Shown here: positions 16,573-27,077 of the stretch, piece by piece | How the letters are laid out: every line of letters begins with the position of its first letter | Position numbering within the stretch: position 1 is the first letter of the stretch | Assembly (NCBI RefSeq): GCF_028622875.1 | Contig: NZ_CP117709.1 | Location: 6,079,001 to 6,143,000 of the forward strand | DNA length: 64,000 bases | Direction of reading: 5' to 3' | From: Streptomyces sp. MMBL 11-1 | Lineage (GTDB): Bacteria > Actinomycetota > Actinomycetes > Streptomycetales > Streptomycetaceae | Position numbers and translations under genes: made by a program | The notes under the pieces: generated by a model | The model's input: only the letters and a program-made list of their open reading frames with translations | What the model was told of the DNA's origin: nothing | The model's database searches: none

Positions 16573-17879
16573 GTCTGACCTCGGTCCTGCTGACGGTCGT
16601 GGGGATCGCCGTCTTCGTCGTGGGCCTGCTCTTCTCCATCGCCTGGCACGAGCTGGGCCACCTCTCCACGGCCAAGATGTTCGGCATCCGGGTCCCGCAG
16701 TACATGGTCGGCTTCGGCCCGACGATCTGGTCGAAGAAGAAGGGCGAAACGGAGTACGGCATCAAGGCCATCCCGGCCGGCGGCTACATCCGCATGATCG
16801 GGATGTTCCCGCCAGGACCCGACGGCCGCCTCGAAGCCCGCTCCACCTCACCGTGGCGGGGCATGATCGAGGACGCCCGCTCCGCCGCCTTCGAGGAGCT
16901 GGAGCCGGGCGACGAGAAGCGGCTCTTCTACACGCGCAAGCCGTGGAAGCGCGTCATCGTGATGTTCGCGGGCCCCTTCATGAACCTGATTCTCGCGGTC
17001 GCCATCTTCATGGGCGTCGCGATGACCTTCGGCTTCCAGACGCAGACCACGGAGGTCGCCGGCGTCCAGCAGTGCGTCATCTCGCAGAGCGACAAGCGCG
17101 AGACCTGCAAGGACGGCGACCCGGTCTCGCCCGCCAAGGCCGCCGGACTCCAGGAGGGCGACAGGATCGTCGCCTTCGACGGGAAGAAGGTCGACGACTG
17201 GGCGACGCTCTCGGACCGCATCCGGCAGACCATCGGCCCCGCCACCCTCGTCGTCGAGCGCGACGGCAAGGAAGTGACCCTCGACGCCGTCCTGCGCGAG
17301 AACGCCGTCGCGAAGAAGGACGGCAACGGCCAGGTCGTCCCGGACCAGTTCGTCAAGGCGGGCTACCTGGGCTTCGCCGCGCGCACCGAGATCGTGCCGC
17401 TCTCCTTCGTCGACTCCACCGTCCGCATGGGCGACATGATCGAGAACGGCGTCGACTCGATCATCGCCCTGCCGTCCAAGATCCCGGCCCTCTGGGACGC
17501 CGCCTTCAGCGACGGCCAACGGGCCGACGACTCGCCGGTCGGCGTCGTGGGCGCGGCCCGGATCGGCGGCGAGGTGATGAACCTCGACATCCCGGCGCAG
17601 AACCAGGTCGCGATGATGCTGTTCCTGCTCGCGGGCTTCAACCTCTCGCTGTTCCTGTTCAACATGCTGCCGCTGCTCCCGCTGGACGGCGGGCACATCG
17701 CGGGCGCGCTCTGGGAGTCCCTCCGGCGCAATGTGGCCAAGGTCTTCCGCCGCCCCGACCCGGGCCCCTTCGACGTGGCCCGGCTGATGCCGGTCGCCTA
17801 CGTGGTCGCCGGACTCTTCATCTGCTTCACGCTGCTGGTCCTGGTGGCCGACATCGTGAACCCCGTCAAGATCTCCTGA
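16569..17879 (+). CDS. rseP: Site-2 membrane metalloprotease (M50, RseP-type)
   Basis: This is an intramembrane zinc protease of 436 residues. The first transmembrane helix carries the zinc-binding HELGH motif (about residues 26-30). A PDZ domain follows (around [21 protein letters not shown]). The C-terminal membrane part holds [13 protein letters not shown], whose LDG contributes the third zinc ligand. The family cleaves membrane-anchored anti-sigma factors or signal peptides. The gene overlaps dxr by four bases and precedes ispG, an arrangement conserved in actinobacteria. Its substrate here is unknown. Confidence 0.94.
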   Translation: MSLTSVLLTVVGIAVFVVGLLFSIAWHELGHLSTAKMFGIRVPQYMVGFGPTIWSKKKGETEYGIKAIPAGGYIRMIGMFPPGPDGRLEARSTSPWRGMIEDARSAAFEELEPGDEKRLFYTRKPWKRVIVMFAGPFMNLILAVAIFMGVAMTFGFQTQTTEVAGVQQCVISQSDKRETCKDGDPVSPAKAAGLQEGDRIVAFDGKKVDDWATLSDRIRQTIGPATLVVERDGKEVTLDAVLRENAVAKKDGNGQVVPDQFVKAGYLGFAARTEIVPLSFVDSTVRMGDMIENGVDSIIALPSKIPALWDAAFSDGQRADDSPVGVVGAARIGGEVMNLDIPAQNQVAMMLFLLAGFNLSLFLFNMLPLLPLDGGHIAGALWESLRRNVAKVFRRPDPGPFDVARLMPVAYVVAGLFICFTLLVLVADIVNPVKIS

Positions 17880-18051
17880 CCGCTCCTCCCGCCGCACAGG
17901 TGTCGGCCGGGCACACCCTCCGTGTCCGGCCGCCCACCACGGGGTGGACTTGTCGACACGGTGCTTCCGTCCCGCGTCCCGTGCCGTAACCTCGAAGGCT
18001 GGAGCCCGCCGATCTCGGGACCTTGATCCACACCTTGGGGATGCACAGCGC

Positions 18052-19206
<1,155 letters not shown>

Positions 19207-19225
19207 CCCGGGCCCTCCCCGCTCA

Positions 19226-19265
19226 CCGCCGCCCCGCCGGGCCCCCGCGCCCGGTGGGGCGGCGG
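19226..19265. terminator. Terminator after ispG
   Basis: Sixteen-base arms, CCGCCGCCCCGCCGGG (19226-19241) and CCCGGTGGGGCGGCGG (19250-19265), pair completely if one G-U is allowed. The loop is eight bases. It starts 20 bases after the ispG stop. Confidence 0.75.
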
Positions 19266-19395
19266 CGTGTCCGGGCACCGGCTCCCGCCCGCGCCCCCGG
19301 CCCTGTCCGGAGGCCGTCTTCCGGACTCGAGCGGCGTTCGACAGGCTCGTCGGTTAAAGTGCGGAAATCAGCAGACCGCATGGTGAGGCCCCCTC

Positions 19396-20241
19396 GTGTT
19401 GACGCAGACCACCACCCGGGTCCTCGAACCCAGCGACCTCCAGGCAGCGCTCGCCATCCTGGAGAGCCAGCCCGTGGCCAACGCCTTCGTGACGTCCCGC
19501 GTGCAGGTCGCGGGGCTCGACCCCTGGCGCCTCGGCGGCGAGATGTGGGGCTGGTACGCCGACGGCATGCTCCGCTCCCTGTGCTACTCCGGCGCCAACC
19601 TCGTCCCCATCTGCGCCGGACCCGAGGCCGTCCGTGCCTTCGCCGACCGGGCCCGCAGGGCCGGCCGCCGCTGCTCCTCCATCGTCGGCCCCGCCGAACC
19701 CACCACCCAGCTCTGGCGGCTCCTCGAACCCAGCTGGGGGCCCGCCCGGGAGGTCCGCGCCAACCAGCCCCTCATGGTCACCGAGAGCCTCTCCGCCGAC
19801 GTCACGCCCGACCCGCTCGTCCGCCGCATCCGCAAGGACGAGACCGAGGTGCTGATGCCGGCCTGCGTGGCGATGTTCACCGAGGAGGTCGGCATCTCCC
19901 CGCTCGCCGGCGACGGCGGACTGCTCTACCAGGCCCGCGTCGCCGAACTCATCGGCGCCGGCCGCTCCTTCGCCCGCATCGACGACGGCAAGGTCGTCTT
20001 CAAGGCGGAGATCGGCGCGGCCACCCCGCAGGCCTGCCAGATCCAGGGCGTCTGGGTCGCCCCCGAACACCGGGGCAAGGGCCTCTCCGAATCGGGCATG
20101 GCCGCCGTCCTGCGCTACGCCCTGGCCGACGTCGCCCCCGTCGTCAGCCTGTACGTGAACGACTACAACACCCCCGCCCGCAAGGCCTACCGCCGTGTCG
20201 GCTTCCGCGAGGTCGGCGCGTTCATGAGCGTCCTGTTCTGA
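19396..20241 (+). CDS. GNAT acetyltransferase with N-terminal DUF4081-type domain
   Basis: The protein has 281 residues. The C-terminal half is a GNAT fold with the acetyl-CoA loop VWVAPEHRGKGLSESGM and the strand SLYVNDYNTPARKAYRRVGF. The N-terminal ~130 residues (VLEPSDLQAALAILESQPVANAFV onward) look like the DUF4081 domain that accompanies such GNATs in actinobacteria. GTG 19396 has GAGG eight bases upstream. The substrate is unknown; small molecules or protein amines are possible. It is followed by an intergenic triple direct repeat and another GNAT gene. Confidence 0.85.
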   Translation: MLTQTTTRVLEPSDLQAALAILESQPVANAFVTSRVQVAGLDPWRLGGEMWGWYADGMLRSLCYSGANLVPICAGPEAVRAFADRARRAGRRCSSIVGPAEPTTQLWRLLEPSWGPAREVRANQPLMVTESLSADVTPDPLVRRIRKDETEVLMPACVAMFTEEVGISPLAGDGGLLYQARVAELIGAGRSFARIDDGKVVFKAEIGAATPQACQIQGVWVAPEHRGKGLSESGMAAVLRYALADVAPVVSLYVNDYNTPARKAYRRVGFREVGAFMSVLF

Positions 20242-20254
20242 CCGCCACGCGCGC

Positions 20255-20315
20255 CCAGCTCCGAACCACCCCACACGTCCAGCTCCGAACCACCCGCGTC
20301 CTGCTCCGAACCGCC
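20255..20315. repeat. Three 16-bp direct repeats between the two GNAT genes
   Basis: CCAGCTCCGAACCACC occurs at 20255-20270 and again at 20279-20294. CCTGCTCCGAACCGCC follows at 20300-20315, with two mismatches. Start-to-start spacings are 24 and 21 bases, about two helical turns, so the copies lie on roughly one face of the DNA. They sit 63 bases or more before the second GNAT start. Confidence 0.75.
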
Positions 20316-20377
20316 ACGTGCGCGTGCCCCCGGAACTCGCGGTGCTGACCGCCCTCCCCGGCCAGTAGGGTTCCCGC

Positions 20378-20959
20378 ATGGCAGCAGCAGTCCCCGAAGA
20401 AGGTTCCGCGGCCCCCGACGCCGAGATCGGCCCCGTCGACCTGGCCGCCCGCGTCGACGAAGCCCTGCTCGTCCAGGCGGCGGCCTTCGGACTGAGCCAG
20501 GACGAGATCGACGTACGCCGTCACATCGTCCTCAGACACCTGGAACACCCCCACGCCCGCGCCCTCGGCGCCATCGCCCCCGACGGACGGCTCGTCGGCT
20601 TCGTCTACGGGCTGCCCAACGACCGCGCCCAGTGGTGGTCAACCGTCGTCGAGCCCTGTCTGCGGGCCACCGGCTCCGACGGCTGGCTCGACGACTCCTT
20701 CGTCATCACCGAACTCCACGTCCACCCGGACCACCAGCAGCGCGGCATCGGCCGCACCCTGATCACCGCCATCACGGACGCCGCCGGCCTTCCCCGGTCG
20801 ATCCTCTCGGCGATCGACAAGGACAGCCCGGCCCGCACCCTGTACCGCTCCCTCGGCTACCGCGATCTGGCCCGCCAGGTCGTCTTCCCGAGCGCCCCGC
20901 AGCCGTACGCGGTCATGGGCGCGAGCCTGCCGCTGCTGCGCGCGAGGCCCGGGGTCTGA
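20378..20959 (+). CDS. GNAT-family N-acetyltransferase
   Basis: This single-domain GNAT protein of 193 residues has the acetyl-CoA binding motif LHVHPDHQQRGIGRTLI and a C-terminal ARTLYRSLGYRDL strand-turn. The substrate is unknown. There is no ribosome-binding site. TAGGGT at 20366-20371 lies six bases before the ATG, an arrangement expected for a leaderless transcript starting at the A of the start codon. A set of three direct repeats lies upstream and might be its operator. Confidence 0.82.
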   Translation: MAAAVPEEGSAAPDAEIGPVDLAARVDEALLVQAAAFGLSQDEIDVRRHIVLRHLEHPHARALGAIAPDGRLVGFVYGLPNDRAQWWSTVVEPCLRATGSDGWLDDSFVITELHVHPDHQQRGIGRTLITAITDAAGLPRSILSAIDKDSPARTLYRSLGYRDLARQVVFPSAPQPYAVMGASLPLLRARPGV

Positions 20960-21028
20960 ATCGATTTCCGCCAGCCCGCACCGCCCGGTTAACCTCGGGC
21001 TCACCACCCTTGCGAGCAGGAGTTCACC

Positions 21029-22732
21029 ATGGCCCAGGTCCAGCGCATGTCCCGATTGATGGTCAAGACACTGCGCGACGACCCGGCGGACGCCGAGACG
21101 CTCAGCCACAAGCTGCTGGTCCGCGCCGGGTACGTCCGCCGCAACGCGGCCGGCATCTGGTCCTGGCTGCCGCTCGGCAAGAAGGTCCTGGACAACATCT
21201 CGAACGTGGTCCGCGAGGAGATGGACGCCATCGGCGCCCAGGAGGTCCTGCTGCCCGCCCTGCTGCCCAAGGAGCCCTACGAGGCGTCCGGCCGCTGGGA
21301 GGAGTACGGCGACCTGCTCTTCCGCCTCAAGGACCGCAAGGGCGGCGACTACCTCCTCGGCCCGACCCACGAGGAGATCTTCACCCAGACCGTCAAGGAC
21401 CAGTGCACGTCCTACAAGGACCTGCCGGTGATGCTCTACCAGATCCAGACGAAGTACCGCGACGAGGCCCGCCCCCGCTCCGGCGTGCTCCGCGGCCGCG
21501 AGTTCCAGATGAAGGACTCGTACAGCTTCGACACCACCGACGAGGGCCTCGCGCACTCCTACGCCCTGCACCGGGCCGCGTACATCAAGATCTTCGAGCG
21601 TCTCGGCCTGGACCACCGCGTCGTCTCCGCCGTCTCCGGCGCGATGGGCGGCTCCGCCTCCGAGGAGTTCCTCGCCCCCGCCGCCGCCGGCGAGGACACC
21701 TTCGCGGACTGCCCGAACTGCGACTACGCCGCCAACACCGAGGCCGTGACCTTCGCCCTCGCCCCGGTCGGCGGCGCGGCGCACGGCGCGGTCGAGGAGC
21801 TGGACACCCCCGACACCCCGACCATCGAGACGCTCGCCGCGCACCTGGGCGTCCCCGCCTCCGCCACCCTGAAGAACCTGCTGGTCAAGGTGGACGGCGA
21901 GATCGTGGCCGTCGGCGTCCCCGGCCACCGCGAGGTCGACCTCGGCAAGCTCGGCGAGCAGCTCGCCCCCGCCGTCGTCGAGCTGGTCACCGCCGAGGAC
22001 TTCGTCGGCCGCGACGACCTCGTACGCGGCTACGTCGGCCCCCAGGGCCTGGAGAAGGTCCGCTACCTCGCCGACCCCCGCGTCGCCCCCGGCACCTCCT
22101 GGATCACCGGCGCCAACCAGGAGGGCAAGCACGCGAGGAACGTCGTCGCGGGCCGCGACTTCGAGGTCGACCAGTACCTCGACGTCGTCGTGGTCGAGGA
22201 GGGCGACCCCTGCCCGAAGTGCGGCACCGGCCTCACCCTGGACCGCGCCATCGAGATCGGCCACATCTTCCAGCTCGGCCGCAAGTACGCCGACACCTTC
22301 CAGCTCGACGTGCTCGGCCAGCAGGGCAAGCCCGTCCGGGTCACCATGGGCTCGTACGGCATCGGCGTCTCCCGCGCCGTGGCGGCCCTCGCCGAGCAGT
22401 CCGCCGACGACAAGGGCCTGTGCTGGCCCCGCGAGGTCGCCCCGGCCGACGTCCACGTCGTGGCCGCGGGCAAGGCCCTCCAGACGGAGCTGGCCCTCGA
22501 TGTCTCGGAGAAGCTCAACGCGGCGGGCCTGCGGGTCCTGGTCGACGACCGCCCCGGCGTCTCGCCCGGGGTGAAGTTCACCGACTCCGAGCTGATCGGC
22601 GTGCCCAAGATCCTGGTCGCCGGCCGCCGCTCCGCCGACGGCGTCCTGGAGCTGAAGGACCGCCGCACCGGCGAGCGCGAGGAGCTGACCGTCGACGAGG
22701 CGATCGCCCGCCTGACGGCCGACCTGGCCTGA
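21029..22732 (+). CDS. proS: Prolyl-tRNA synthetase
   Basis: This class II synthetase charges tRNA-Pro. At 567 residues it is the long bacterial type with an editing (INS) domain between motifs 2 and 3 (around residues 225-380, including the YbaK-like segment [20 protein letters not shown]). Motif 2 is [21 protein letters not shown]. Motif 3 is [17 protein letters not shown]. The anticodon-binding domain follows ([10 protein letters not shown] to the end). AGGAG precedes the ATG at a good distance. A terminator hairpin follows the stop and faces the convergent pseudokinase gene. Confidence 0.96.
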   Translation: MAQVQRMSRLMVKTLRDDPADAETLSHKLLVRAGYVRRNAAGIWSWLPLGKKVLDNISNVVREEMDAIGAQEVLLPALLPKEPYEASGRWEEYGDLLFRLKDRKGGDYLLGPTHEEIFTQTVKDQCTSYKDLPVMLYQIQTKYRDEARPRSGVLRGREFQMKDSYSFDTTDEGLAHSYALHRAAYIKIFERLGLDHRVVSAVSGAMGGSASEEFLAPAAAGEDTFADCPNCDYAANTEAVTFALAPVGGAAHGAVEELDTPDTPTIETLAAHLGVPASATLKNLLVKVDGEIVAVGVPGHREVDLGKLGEQLAPAVVELVTAEDFVGRDDLVRGYVGPQGLEKVRYLADPRVAPGTSWITGANQEGKHARNVVAGRDFEVDQYLDVVVVEEGDPCPKCGTGLTLDRAIEIGHIFQLGRKYADTFQLDVLGQQGKPVRVTMGSYGIGVSRAVAALAEQSADDKGLCWPREVAPADVHVVAAGKALQTELALDVSEKLNAAGLRVLVDDRPGVSPGVKFTDSELIGVPKILVAGRRSADGVLELKDRRTGEREELTVDEAIARLTADLA

Positions 22733-22744
22733 TCAGCCGTCGAG

Positions 22745-22777
22745 AAGGCCCCCGCGCGGGATCGCGCGGGGGGCCTT
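22745..22777. terminator. Bidirectional terminator between proS and the pseudokinase gene
   Basis: AAGGCCCCCGCGCG pairs with CGCGCGGGGGGCCTT with a single bulged base and a short loop. It lies between two convergent stop codons and can serve both strands. Confidence 0.8.
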
Positions 22778-22793
22778 CGTCGTACGGGAAGGA

Positions 22794-23708
22794 CTACAGC
22801 CAGCCCGCGAACTCCAGGTTGACCTCGCCCATCTGCCGCCGCCCCTCGGCCAGCGCGCGGGTGCCCGACTCCACCGCCCGGAACAGCGTCCACCCGTGCA
22901 GCCGCGCCTGCTCCACCTCCAGCGACTCCGCCAGCTTCTTGACCCGCCGCCGGGCCGTCACCGGGCCGCCGGGGGAGGCGATCAGATCCTCCACCCGGTC
23001 CCGCACCAGCCGCGCCAGGTCATAGGCGCGCTCGCCCACCAGCGGTTCCGGCCCCACCGTCAGCCACGGGGCCCGCTCCCCGGAGAACACCTTGCTCTGC
23101 CGGAAGTTGCCGTGCAGCAGCAGCTGTTCGGGCGATCCCGCCACCAGCTCCGCCCGCGCCGCGAGCGCCGCCTCCACCAGCGGCGCCAGCTCCGGATCGG
23201 CCTCGGCGGCCGCCCGCATCCCGGCGCTCTGCCGATCGGTCCGCCCTGCCACGCTCTCGAAGGCGTGCCCGGCCGGCGGGTCCACCCACAGCCGCCGCAG
23301 CGTGCCCGCCGCCTCCAGCAGCGCCTTCGCCTCCGGCAGCGAGCGCAGCGACACCTCGTGGTGCAGCCGCTCCAGCAGCAGCGCGCCGGACGCGTCGAGT
23401 TCCGGCGCGTCCAGGGCCTTCACCGCGCCCCACCCGTTCCAGTGCTCCAGCGCCGCCCGTTCCAGCCCGGGCCCGGCGACCGGCGGGGCGATCTTCAACG
23501 CCGCGGGGGTCCCGTCGGACCGCCGCACCAGGACCACCAGGGAGCTGCGCCCGCCGGGGGCGGCCACCCGCTCCACGGTGAGGCCGTCCCCGGCGGTGAG
23601 CGCTTGTTCGGTCAGCGCGGGGAGCGCGTCCAGCCAGTCGGCCGCCGCGGCGTCCCCGTACATCTCACCGAGCGCGCGCACCAGGCGTTGCGGCGGTTCG
23701 AAACCCAT
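22794..23708 (-). CDS. APH(6)/StrB-like pseudokinase
   Basis: The 304-residue protein follows the aminoglycoside/hydroxyurea kinase (APH(6)) fold throughout. It has an N-lobe with AALKIAPP, an ERLHHEVSL segment, and a C-lobe ending in PLVGERAYDLARLVRDR. The catalytic residues of the family are replaced. The HGD of the catalytic loop is HGN (Asp to Asn at 201). The Mg-binding Asn seven residues after the His is Lys 206. The Asp of the metal-binding IDP segment is Gly 219. It is therefore unlikely to phosphorylate antibiotics. GGAAAGGGAA precedes ATG 23708. It is the last gene of an operon with a ferritin-like protein and a lipoprotein, so a regulatory or binding role is more likely. The role is not known. 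Confidence 0.8.
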   Translation of the reverse strand: MGFEPPQRLVRALGEMYGDAAAADWLDALPALTEQALTAGDGLTVERVAAPGGRSSLVVLVRRSDGTPAALKIAPPVAGPGLERAALEHWNGWGAVKALDAPELDASGALLLERLHHEVSLRSLPEAKALLEAAGTLRRLWVDPPAGHAFESVAGRTDRQSAGMRAAAEADPELAPLVEAALAARAELVAGSPEQLLLHGNFRQSKVFSGERAPWLTVGPEPLVGERAYDLARLVRDRVEDLIASPGGPVTARRRVKKLAESLEVEQARLHGWTLFRAVESGTRALAEGRRQMGEVNLEFAGWL

Positions 23709-23758
23709 ACGTCGTGTGTTCCCTTTCCGGTTCTTCGTCTCGGCGCGCGTTCTCCGTG

Positions 23759-24277
23759 TCAGCGCGCGCCGTCCGCGCCGGCGGCCTCCACCGGGCCCGT
23801 CGCGGCCGGATCCGCACCGGCGGCCCGCTCCGCGAGCCCCGGAAAGGCTACGTTGCCGCCCCGCCAGCGGGCCGACCGCACCGCGGCCTCCCGCAGCGCA
23901 CCCGCGGCCTCCTTGCGGCGAGCGCCCTCGGTGGCCCGTACGAGGTCGGCGTAGACGCCCGCGATCCGGTCCTCCAGCACCGCGGCCAGCCGCACCGCCG
24001 ACGGGGAGTCCGCCACGGCGAACGGCAGAGCGTACGCGGCGTCCGAGGCCACCGGCCTCCCGCCCAGGTCCCGCACGGTGCGCGCCAGGGCGTCCCGGCG
24101 GGCCCGGTGCCCGTCGTACGCCGCGCGGGCCTCGGTGCCCCGCTTCCCGTCGAGGCGGCCGCCCAGCACCCCGTAGCCGTACACGGCGGCGTGCTCGGCG
24201 GCCAGGGCCGCCTGGGCGGCGGTCAGCTCGGAGGAGTCGGCGTCCTCCTCGGACGGCCGGTCGGAACGCGTGCTCAT
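23759..24277 (-). CDS. Ferritin-like (DUF4439-type) protein
   Basis: The 172-residue, all-alpha protein begins with a short acidic tail. It then has helices typical of the actinobacterial DUF4439 ferritin-like family: LTAAQAALAAEHAAVYGYGVLGGRL, a second helix with HRARRDALARTV, then AVRLAAVLEDRIAGVYADLVRA. Members are four-helix bundles with few or no conserved iron ligands, and their function is unknown. Its ATG overlaps the stop of the upstream lipoprotein gene by four bases (24274-24277), so the two are probably made in fixed ratio and may act together. Confidence 0.75.
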   Translation of the reverse strand: MSTRSDRPSEEDADSSELTAAQAALAAEHAAVYGYGVLGGRLDGKRGTEARAAYDGHRARRDALARTVRDLGGRPVASDAAYALPFAVADSPSAVRLAAVLEDRIAGVYADLVRATEGARRKEAAGALREAAVRSARWRGGNVAFPGLAERAAGADPAATGPVEAAGADGAR

Positions 24278-24813
24278 GCGGCTGTCTCCTCGGCCAGTTC
24301 GGTCAGCAGATACGCGTGCGCCGCCGCGGCCGCCGCCACCGAGGCCAGCAGCCGGGCCAGCTCCGGTCCAGCGGTCAGGAGCGCCTCGGCGTACGCGTCG
24401 GTCCGGCGGCGCTCGGCGGCGGCCAGCTCCTTCACCGCGGCCTTCGGGTCGGTGGACACCGGGCCGGGCGCGGCCGGAGGGGCGTCGGCTTTCGGGGCGC
24501 CCTTCGCGCCCGGCGGCGCCAGCGCCTTCCCGTGCTCCCGTACGGCCGCCCGCAGGGGCGCGAGGCCCGCCGCCGTCGCCGGGTGCGCCCCGGCCACCAG
24601 GTCGTACCGGGCGAGCAGGAGGGCGCCGTCGCGCACCGCCTTCTCGCGCAGGGTCCTCTCGGTCTTCGCGGCGGCGGCCCGCGCGCCGGAGTGCGCGGGT
24701 TTCCCGCCGTCCGCGGCCCCGTCACCGCCCCCGCAGCCGGTCAGCACCGCGCCCAGGGCGAGGGCTCCCGTAGCGGTGAGCGCCCCCCTGCGCGTCGTCC
24801 CCGTACGCCGCAC
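24274..24813 (-). CDS. Tat-type lipoprotein with a helical, possibly ferritin-like body
   Basis: The start is GTG 24813, preceded by AAGGAG four bases upstream; the longer frame to 24969 lacks a ribosome-binding site. The N-terminus, TTRRGALTATGALALGAVLTGC, combines a twin-arginine-like motif with a lipobox, so the mature protein is probably lipid-anchored outside the membrane. The 150-residue body is Ala-rich and helical, with a Pro/Ala linker in the middle (APPGAKGAPKADAPP). It could be a second ferritin-like domain that pairs with the DUF4439 protein encoded by the overlapping next gene. No enzymatic motif is visible. Confidence 0.75.
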   Translation of the reverse strand: MRRTGTTRRGALTATGALALGAVLTGCGGGDGAADGGKPAHSGARAAAAKTERTLREKAVRDGALLLARYDLVAGAHPATAAGLAPLRAAVREHGKALAPPGAKGAPKADAPPAAPGPVSTDPKAAVKELAAAERRRTDAYAEALLTAGPELARLLASVAAAAAAHAYLLTELAEETAA

Positions 24814-24989
24814 GTTTCTCCTTCGAGCCTGGACCGGTCCTGACAGGATCTGTCCTGATGTGATCACCGCAGGCGAGCGTACCCGCGGCCGGGCGGCAGG
24901 CGGACGGCAACACCCCTGGCGACCGGATACCCTTTGACCTGACGCACGACGATCCCCACAACAGCACACGCGGCCGAGGAGTCACCCGG

Positions 24990-25493
24990 ATGAGCACCAC
25001 CCAGAGCGAGAGGCTGCGCGGGTTGCTGGAACCGCTCGTCAGCGCGCAGCAGCTGGACCTCGAGGAGATCGAGGTGTCCCGGGCCGGCCGCCGAGGAGTG
25101 CTGCGGATCATCGTGGACTCCGACGAGGGCGTGGAGCTGGACGCCTGCGCGGAGCTGAGCCGCGCGATCTCCGAGAAGCTGGACGAGACCGACGCGATGG
25201 GCGAGGGCGAGTACGTCCTCGAAGTCAGCTCCCCCGGCGCGGACCGCCCGCTGACCGAGCACCGCCACTACGTACGCGCCATCGGCCGGCTGGCCAGGTT
25301 CCACCTGTCCGGCGACGGCTCCGGTGAGCTGGTCGCCCGCATCCTCGCCGTCGACGAGGACGGGCTCGACCTCGAAGTACCCGGCGTCAAGGGCCGCAAG
25401 CCCACCGCCCGCCGCCTGGCCTTCGACGAGATCGCCAAGGCGCGCGTGGAGATCGAATTCAACCGCAAGGACAAGAAGGAAGAGGAGGCGTAG
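24990..25493 (+). CDS. rimP: Ribosome maturation factor RimP
   Basis: RimP helps assemble the 30S subunit. The 167-residue protein has the alpha/beta N-domain ([30 protein letters not shown]) and the SH3-like C-domain after the [10 protein letters not shown] signature. GGAG lies at a good distance before ATG 24990. It is the first gene of the rimP-nusA-ylxR-infB cluster and is divergent from the lipoprotein gene across a 176-base gap. Confidence 0.95.
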   Translation: MSTTQSERLRGLLEPLVSAQQLDLEEIEVSRAGRRGVLRIIVDSDEGVELDACAELSRAISEKLDETDAMGEGEYVLEVSSPGADRPLTEHRHYVRAIGRLARFHLSGDGSGELVARILAVDEDGLDLEVPGVKGRKPTARRLAFDEIAKARVEIEFNRKDKKEEEA

Positions 25494-25495
25494 CC

Positions 25496-26536
25496 GTGGA
25501 CATCGATGTGAAGCTTCTGAAGGGCTTGGCGCAGGACAAGGAGATCCCCTTCGACGTGCTCGTCGGGGCGATCGAGTCGGCCCTCCTCATCGCGTACCAC
25601 CGCACCGACGGCAGCCACCGCCGGGCGCGCGTGGAGCTCGATGCGAACGGTCACGTCACGGTGTGGGCCAAGGAGGACCCGGCCGACCTCGAAGAGGGCC
25701 AGGAGCCCAAGGAGTTCGACGACACCCCGTCCGGATTCGGCCGGATCGCCGCGACCACCGCCAAGCAGGTCATCCTGCAGCGGCTGCGCGACGCCGAGGA
25801 CGACCGCACCTTCGGGGAGTACGCGGGCCACGAGGGCGATGTCGTCACGGGCATCGTCCAGCAGGGCAAGGACCCCAAGAACGTCCTGGTCGACATCGGC
25901 AAGATGGAAGCCATGCTGCCGGTCCAGGAGCAGGTCCCGGGCGAGGAGTACGTGCACGGCCTGCGTCTTCGTACGTACGTCGTACGGGTCGCCAAGGGCG
26001 TCCGCGGCCCGTCGGTGACGCTCTCGCGCACCCACCCGAACCTGGTGAAGAAGCTCTTCGCGCTGGAGGTCCCTGAGATCGCGGACGGCTCGGTGGTCAT
26101 CGAGGCCATCGCCCGCGAGGCCGGCCACCGCACCAAGATCGCCGTGCGCTCCACCCGCGCCGGCCTGAACCCCAAGGGCGCCTGCATCGGCCCGATGGGC
26201 AGCCGTGTGCGCAATGTCATGGCCGAGCTGCACGGCGAGAAGATCGACATCGTGGACTGGTCCGACGACCCGGCCGAGATGGTCGCCAACGCCCTGTCGC
26301 CCGCCCGGGTGAGCGAGGTCGAGGTCGTCGACCTCGGCGCCCGCTCCGCCCGCGTCACCGTGCCCGACTACCAGCTGTCGCTGGCGATCGGCAAGGAGGG
26401 CCAGAACGCCCGCCTCGCCGCCCGCCTCACCGGCTGGCGCATCGACATCCGCCCGGACACCGAGACGGACGAGGAGCGCGTGAGCGCCGACCGCGAGCGG
26501 GCCGAGCGGGCCCGGGAGCGCTCGGAAAGGCGTTGA
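25496..26536 (+). CDS. nusA: Transcription termination/antitermination factor NusA
   Basis: NusA binds RNA polymerase and nascent RNA and modulates pausing, termination and antitermination. The protein has 346 residues. The N-terminal RNAP-binding domain is followed by an S1 domain ([18 protein letters not shown] to [16 protein letters not shown]) and two KH domains ([15 protein letters not shown] and [20 protein letters not shown]). It lacks the acidic C-terminal repeats of enterobacteria, as is usual in actinobacteria. The GTG start is two bases after the rimP stop with AGGAGG inside rimP, so it is coupled. Confidence 0.96.
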   Translation: MDIDVKLLKGLAQDKEIPFDVLVGAIESALLIAYHRTDGSHRRARVELDANGHVTVWAKEDPADLEEGQEPKEFDDTPSGFGRIAATTAKQVILQRLRDAEDDRTFGEYAGHEGDVVTGIVQQGKDPKNVLVDIGKMEAMLPVQEQVPGEEYVHGLRLRTYVVRVAKGVRGPSVTLSRTHPNLVKKLFALEVPEIADGSVVIEAIAREAGHRTKIAVRSTRAGLNPKGACIGPMGSRVRNVMAELHGEKIDIVDWSDDPAEMVANALSPARVSEVEVVDLGARSARVTVPDYQLSLAIGKEGQNARLAARLTGWRIDIRPDTETDEERVSADRERAERARERSERR

Positions 26537-26649
26537 CCCGGAGCGGCTCCAGGGAATAGACCTGGGCGGTACGCCGCTGAGATCACGACAACATCCGTTC
26601 GATTTTTGCCCCAAAGCGGCGAGGTCGGTACGGGGAGGTAGACTTAAAC

Positions 26650-26937
26650 GTGTCTGGCCGGACGCAAGCCCGTGCTTGCCCTGAGCGAACCTGTGTGGGG
26701 TGCCGGGAGCGAGCGGCCAAGAGCGAGCTGTTGCGCATCGTGGTGGACGAGGGCGCTTGCGCCCCTGATCCACGCGGTACGCTGCCCGGCCGGGGTGCTT
26801 ACGTGCACCCCGTCTCTGTCTGTCTCGCCCTGGCGGTCCGCCGCCGGGCGTTCCCCCGGGCCTTCAAGGCCAAGGGGCCGTTCGACACCGCGGCTCTGAC
26901 GCGGTTCGTCGAGCGGGCTGCACCGCAAGAAAAGTGA
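26650..26937 (+). CDS. ylxR: YlxR-family RNA-binding protein (DUF448)
   Basis: This 95-residue protein carries the family signature CVGCRERAAKSELLRIV and GRGAYVHPVSVCL. The fold is a small putative RNA- or nucleoid-binding domain encoded between nusA and infB in many bacteria. GTG 26650 follows GGGGAGG with a rather long spacer of about eleven bases. The exact molecular role is unsettled. Confidence 0.92.
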   Translation: MSGRTQARACPERTCVGCRERAAKSELLRIVVDEGACAPDPRGTLPGRGAYVHPVSVCLALAVRRRAFPRAFKAKGPFDTAALTRFVERAAPQEK

Positions 26938-26940
26938 ACG

Positions 26941-26956
26941 GCACGGGTCCCCGTGC
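26941..26956. terminator. Small palindrome just after ylxR
   Basis: GCACGG and CCGTGC flank a four-base loop, starting four bases after the ylxR stop. It is too small to be a convincing terminator. It could pause or partially terminate transcription ahead of the infB leader. Confidence 0.35.
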
Positions 26957-26994
26957 GGTCAGGTACCTCGCGAGTTGGAAGTAGGTCGAGATTG

Positions 26995-27038
26995 CGATGA
27001 GCACTCGATGAGTACGCGATGAGTACGCCCATGAAGTA
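26995..27038 (+). repeat. Four 11-bp repeats forming overlapping mini-ORFs in the infB leader
   Basis: The units CGATGAGCACT, CGATGAGTACG, CGATGAGTACG and CCCATGAAGTA run head to tail. They create ATGs at 26997, 27008 and 27019. The first two open frames read Met-Ser-Thr-Arg-stop, and each stop overlaps the next start as ATGA. The third reads Met-Ser-Thr-Pro-Met-Lys and stops at 27037-27039. The three lie in three different reading frames. infB starts 39 bases later with its own strong AAGGAG. Confidence 0.75.
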
Positions 27039-27077
27039 GCGACGGTCCGGCGGTAACCCGGACCTAAAAGGAGCGAA

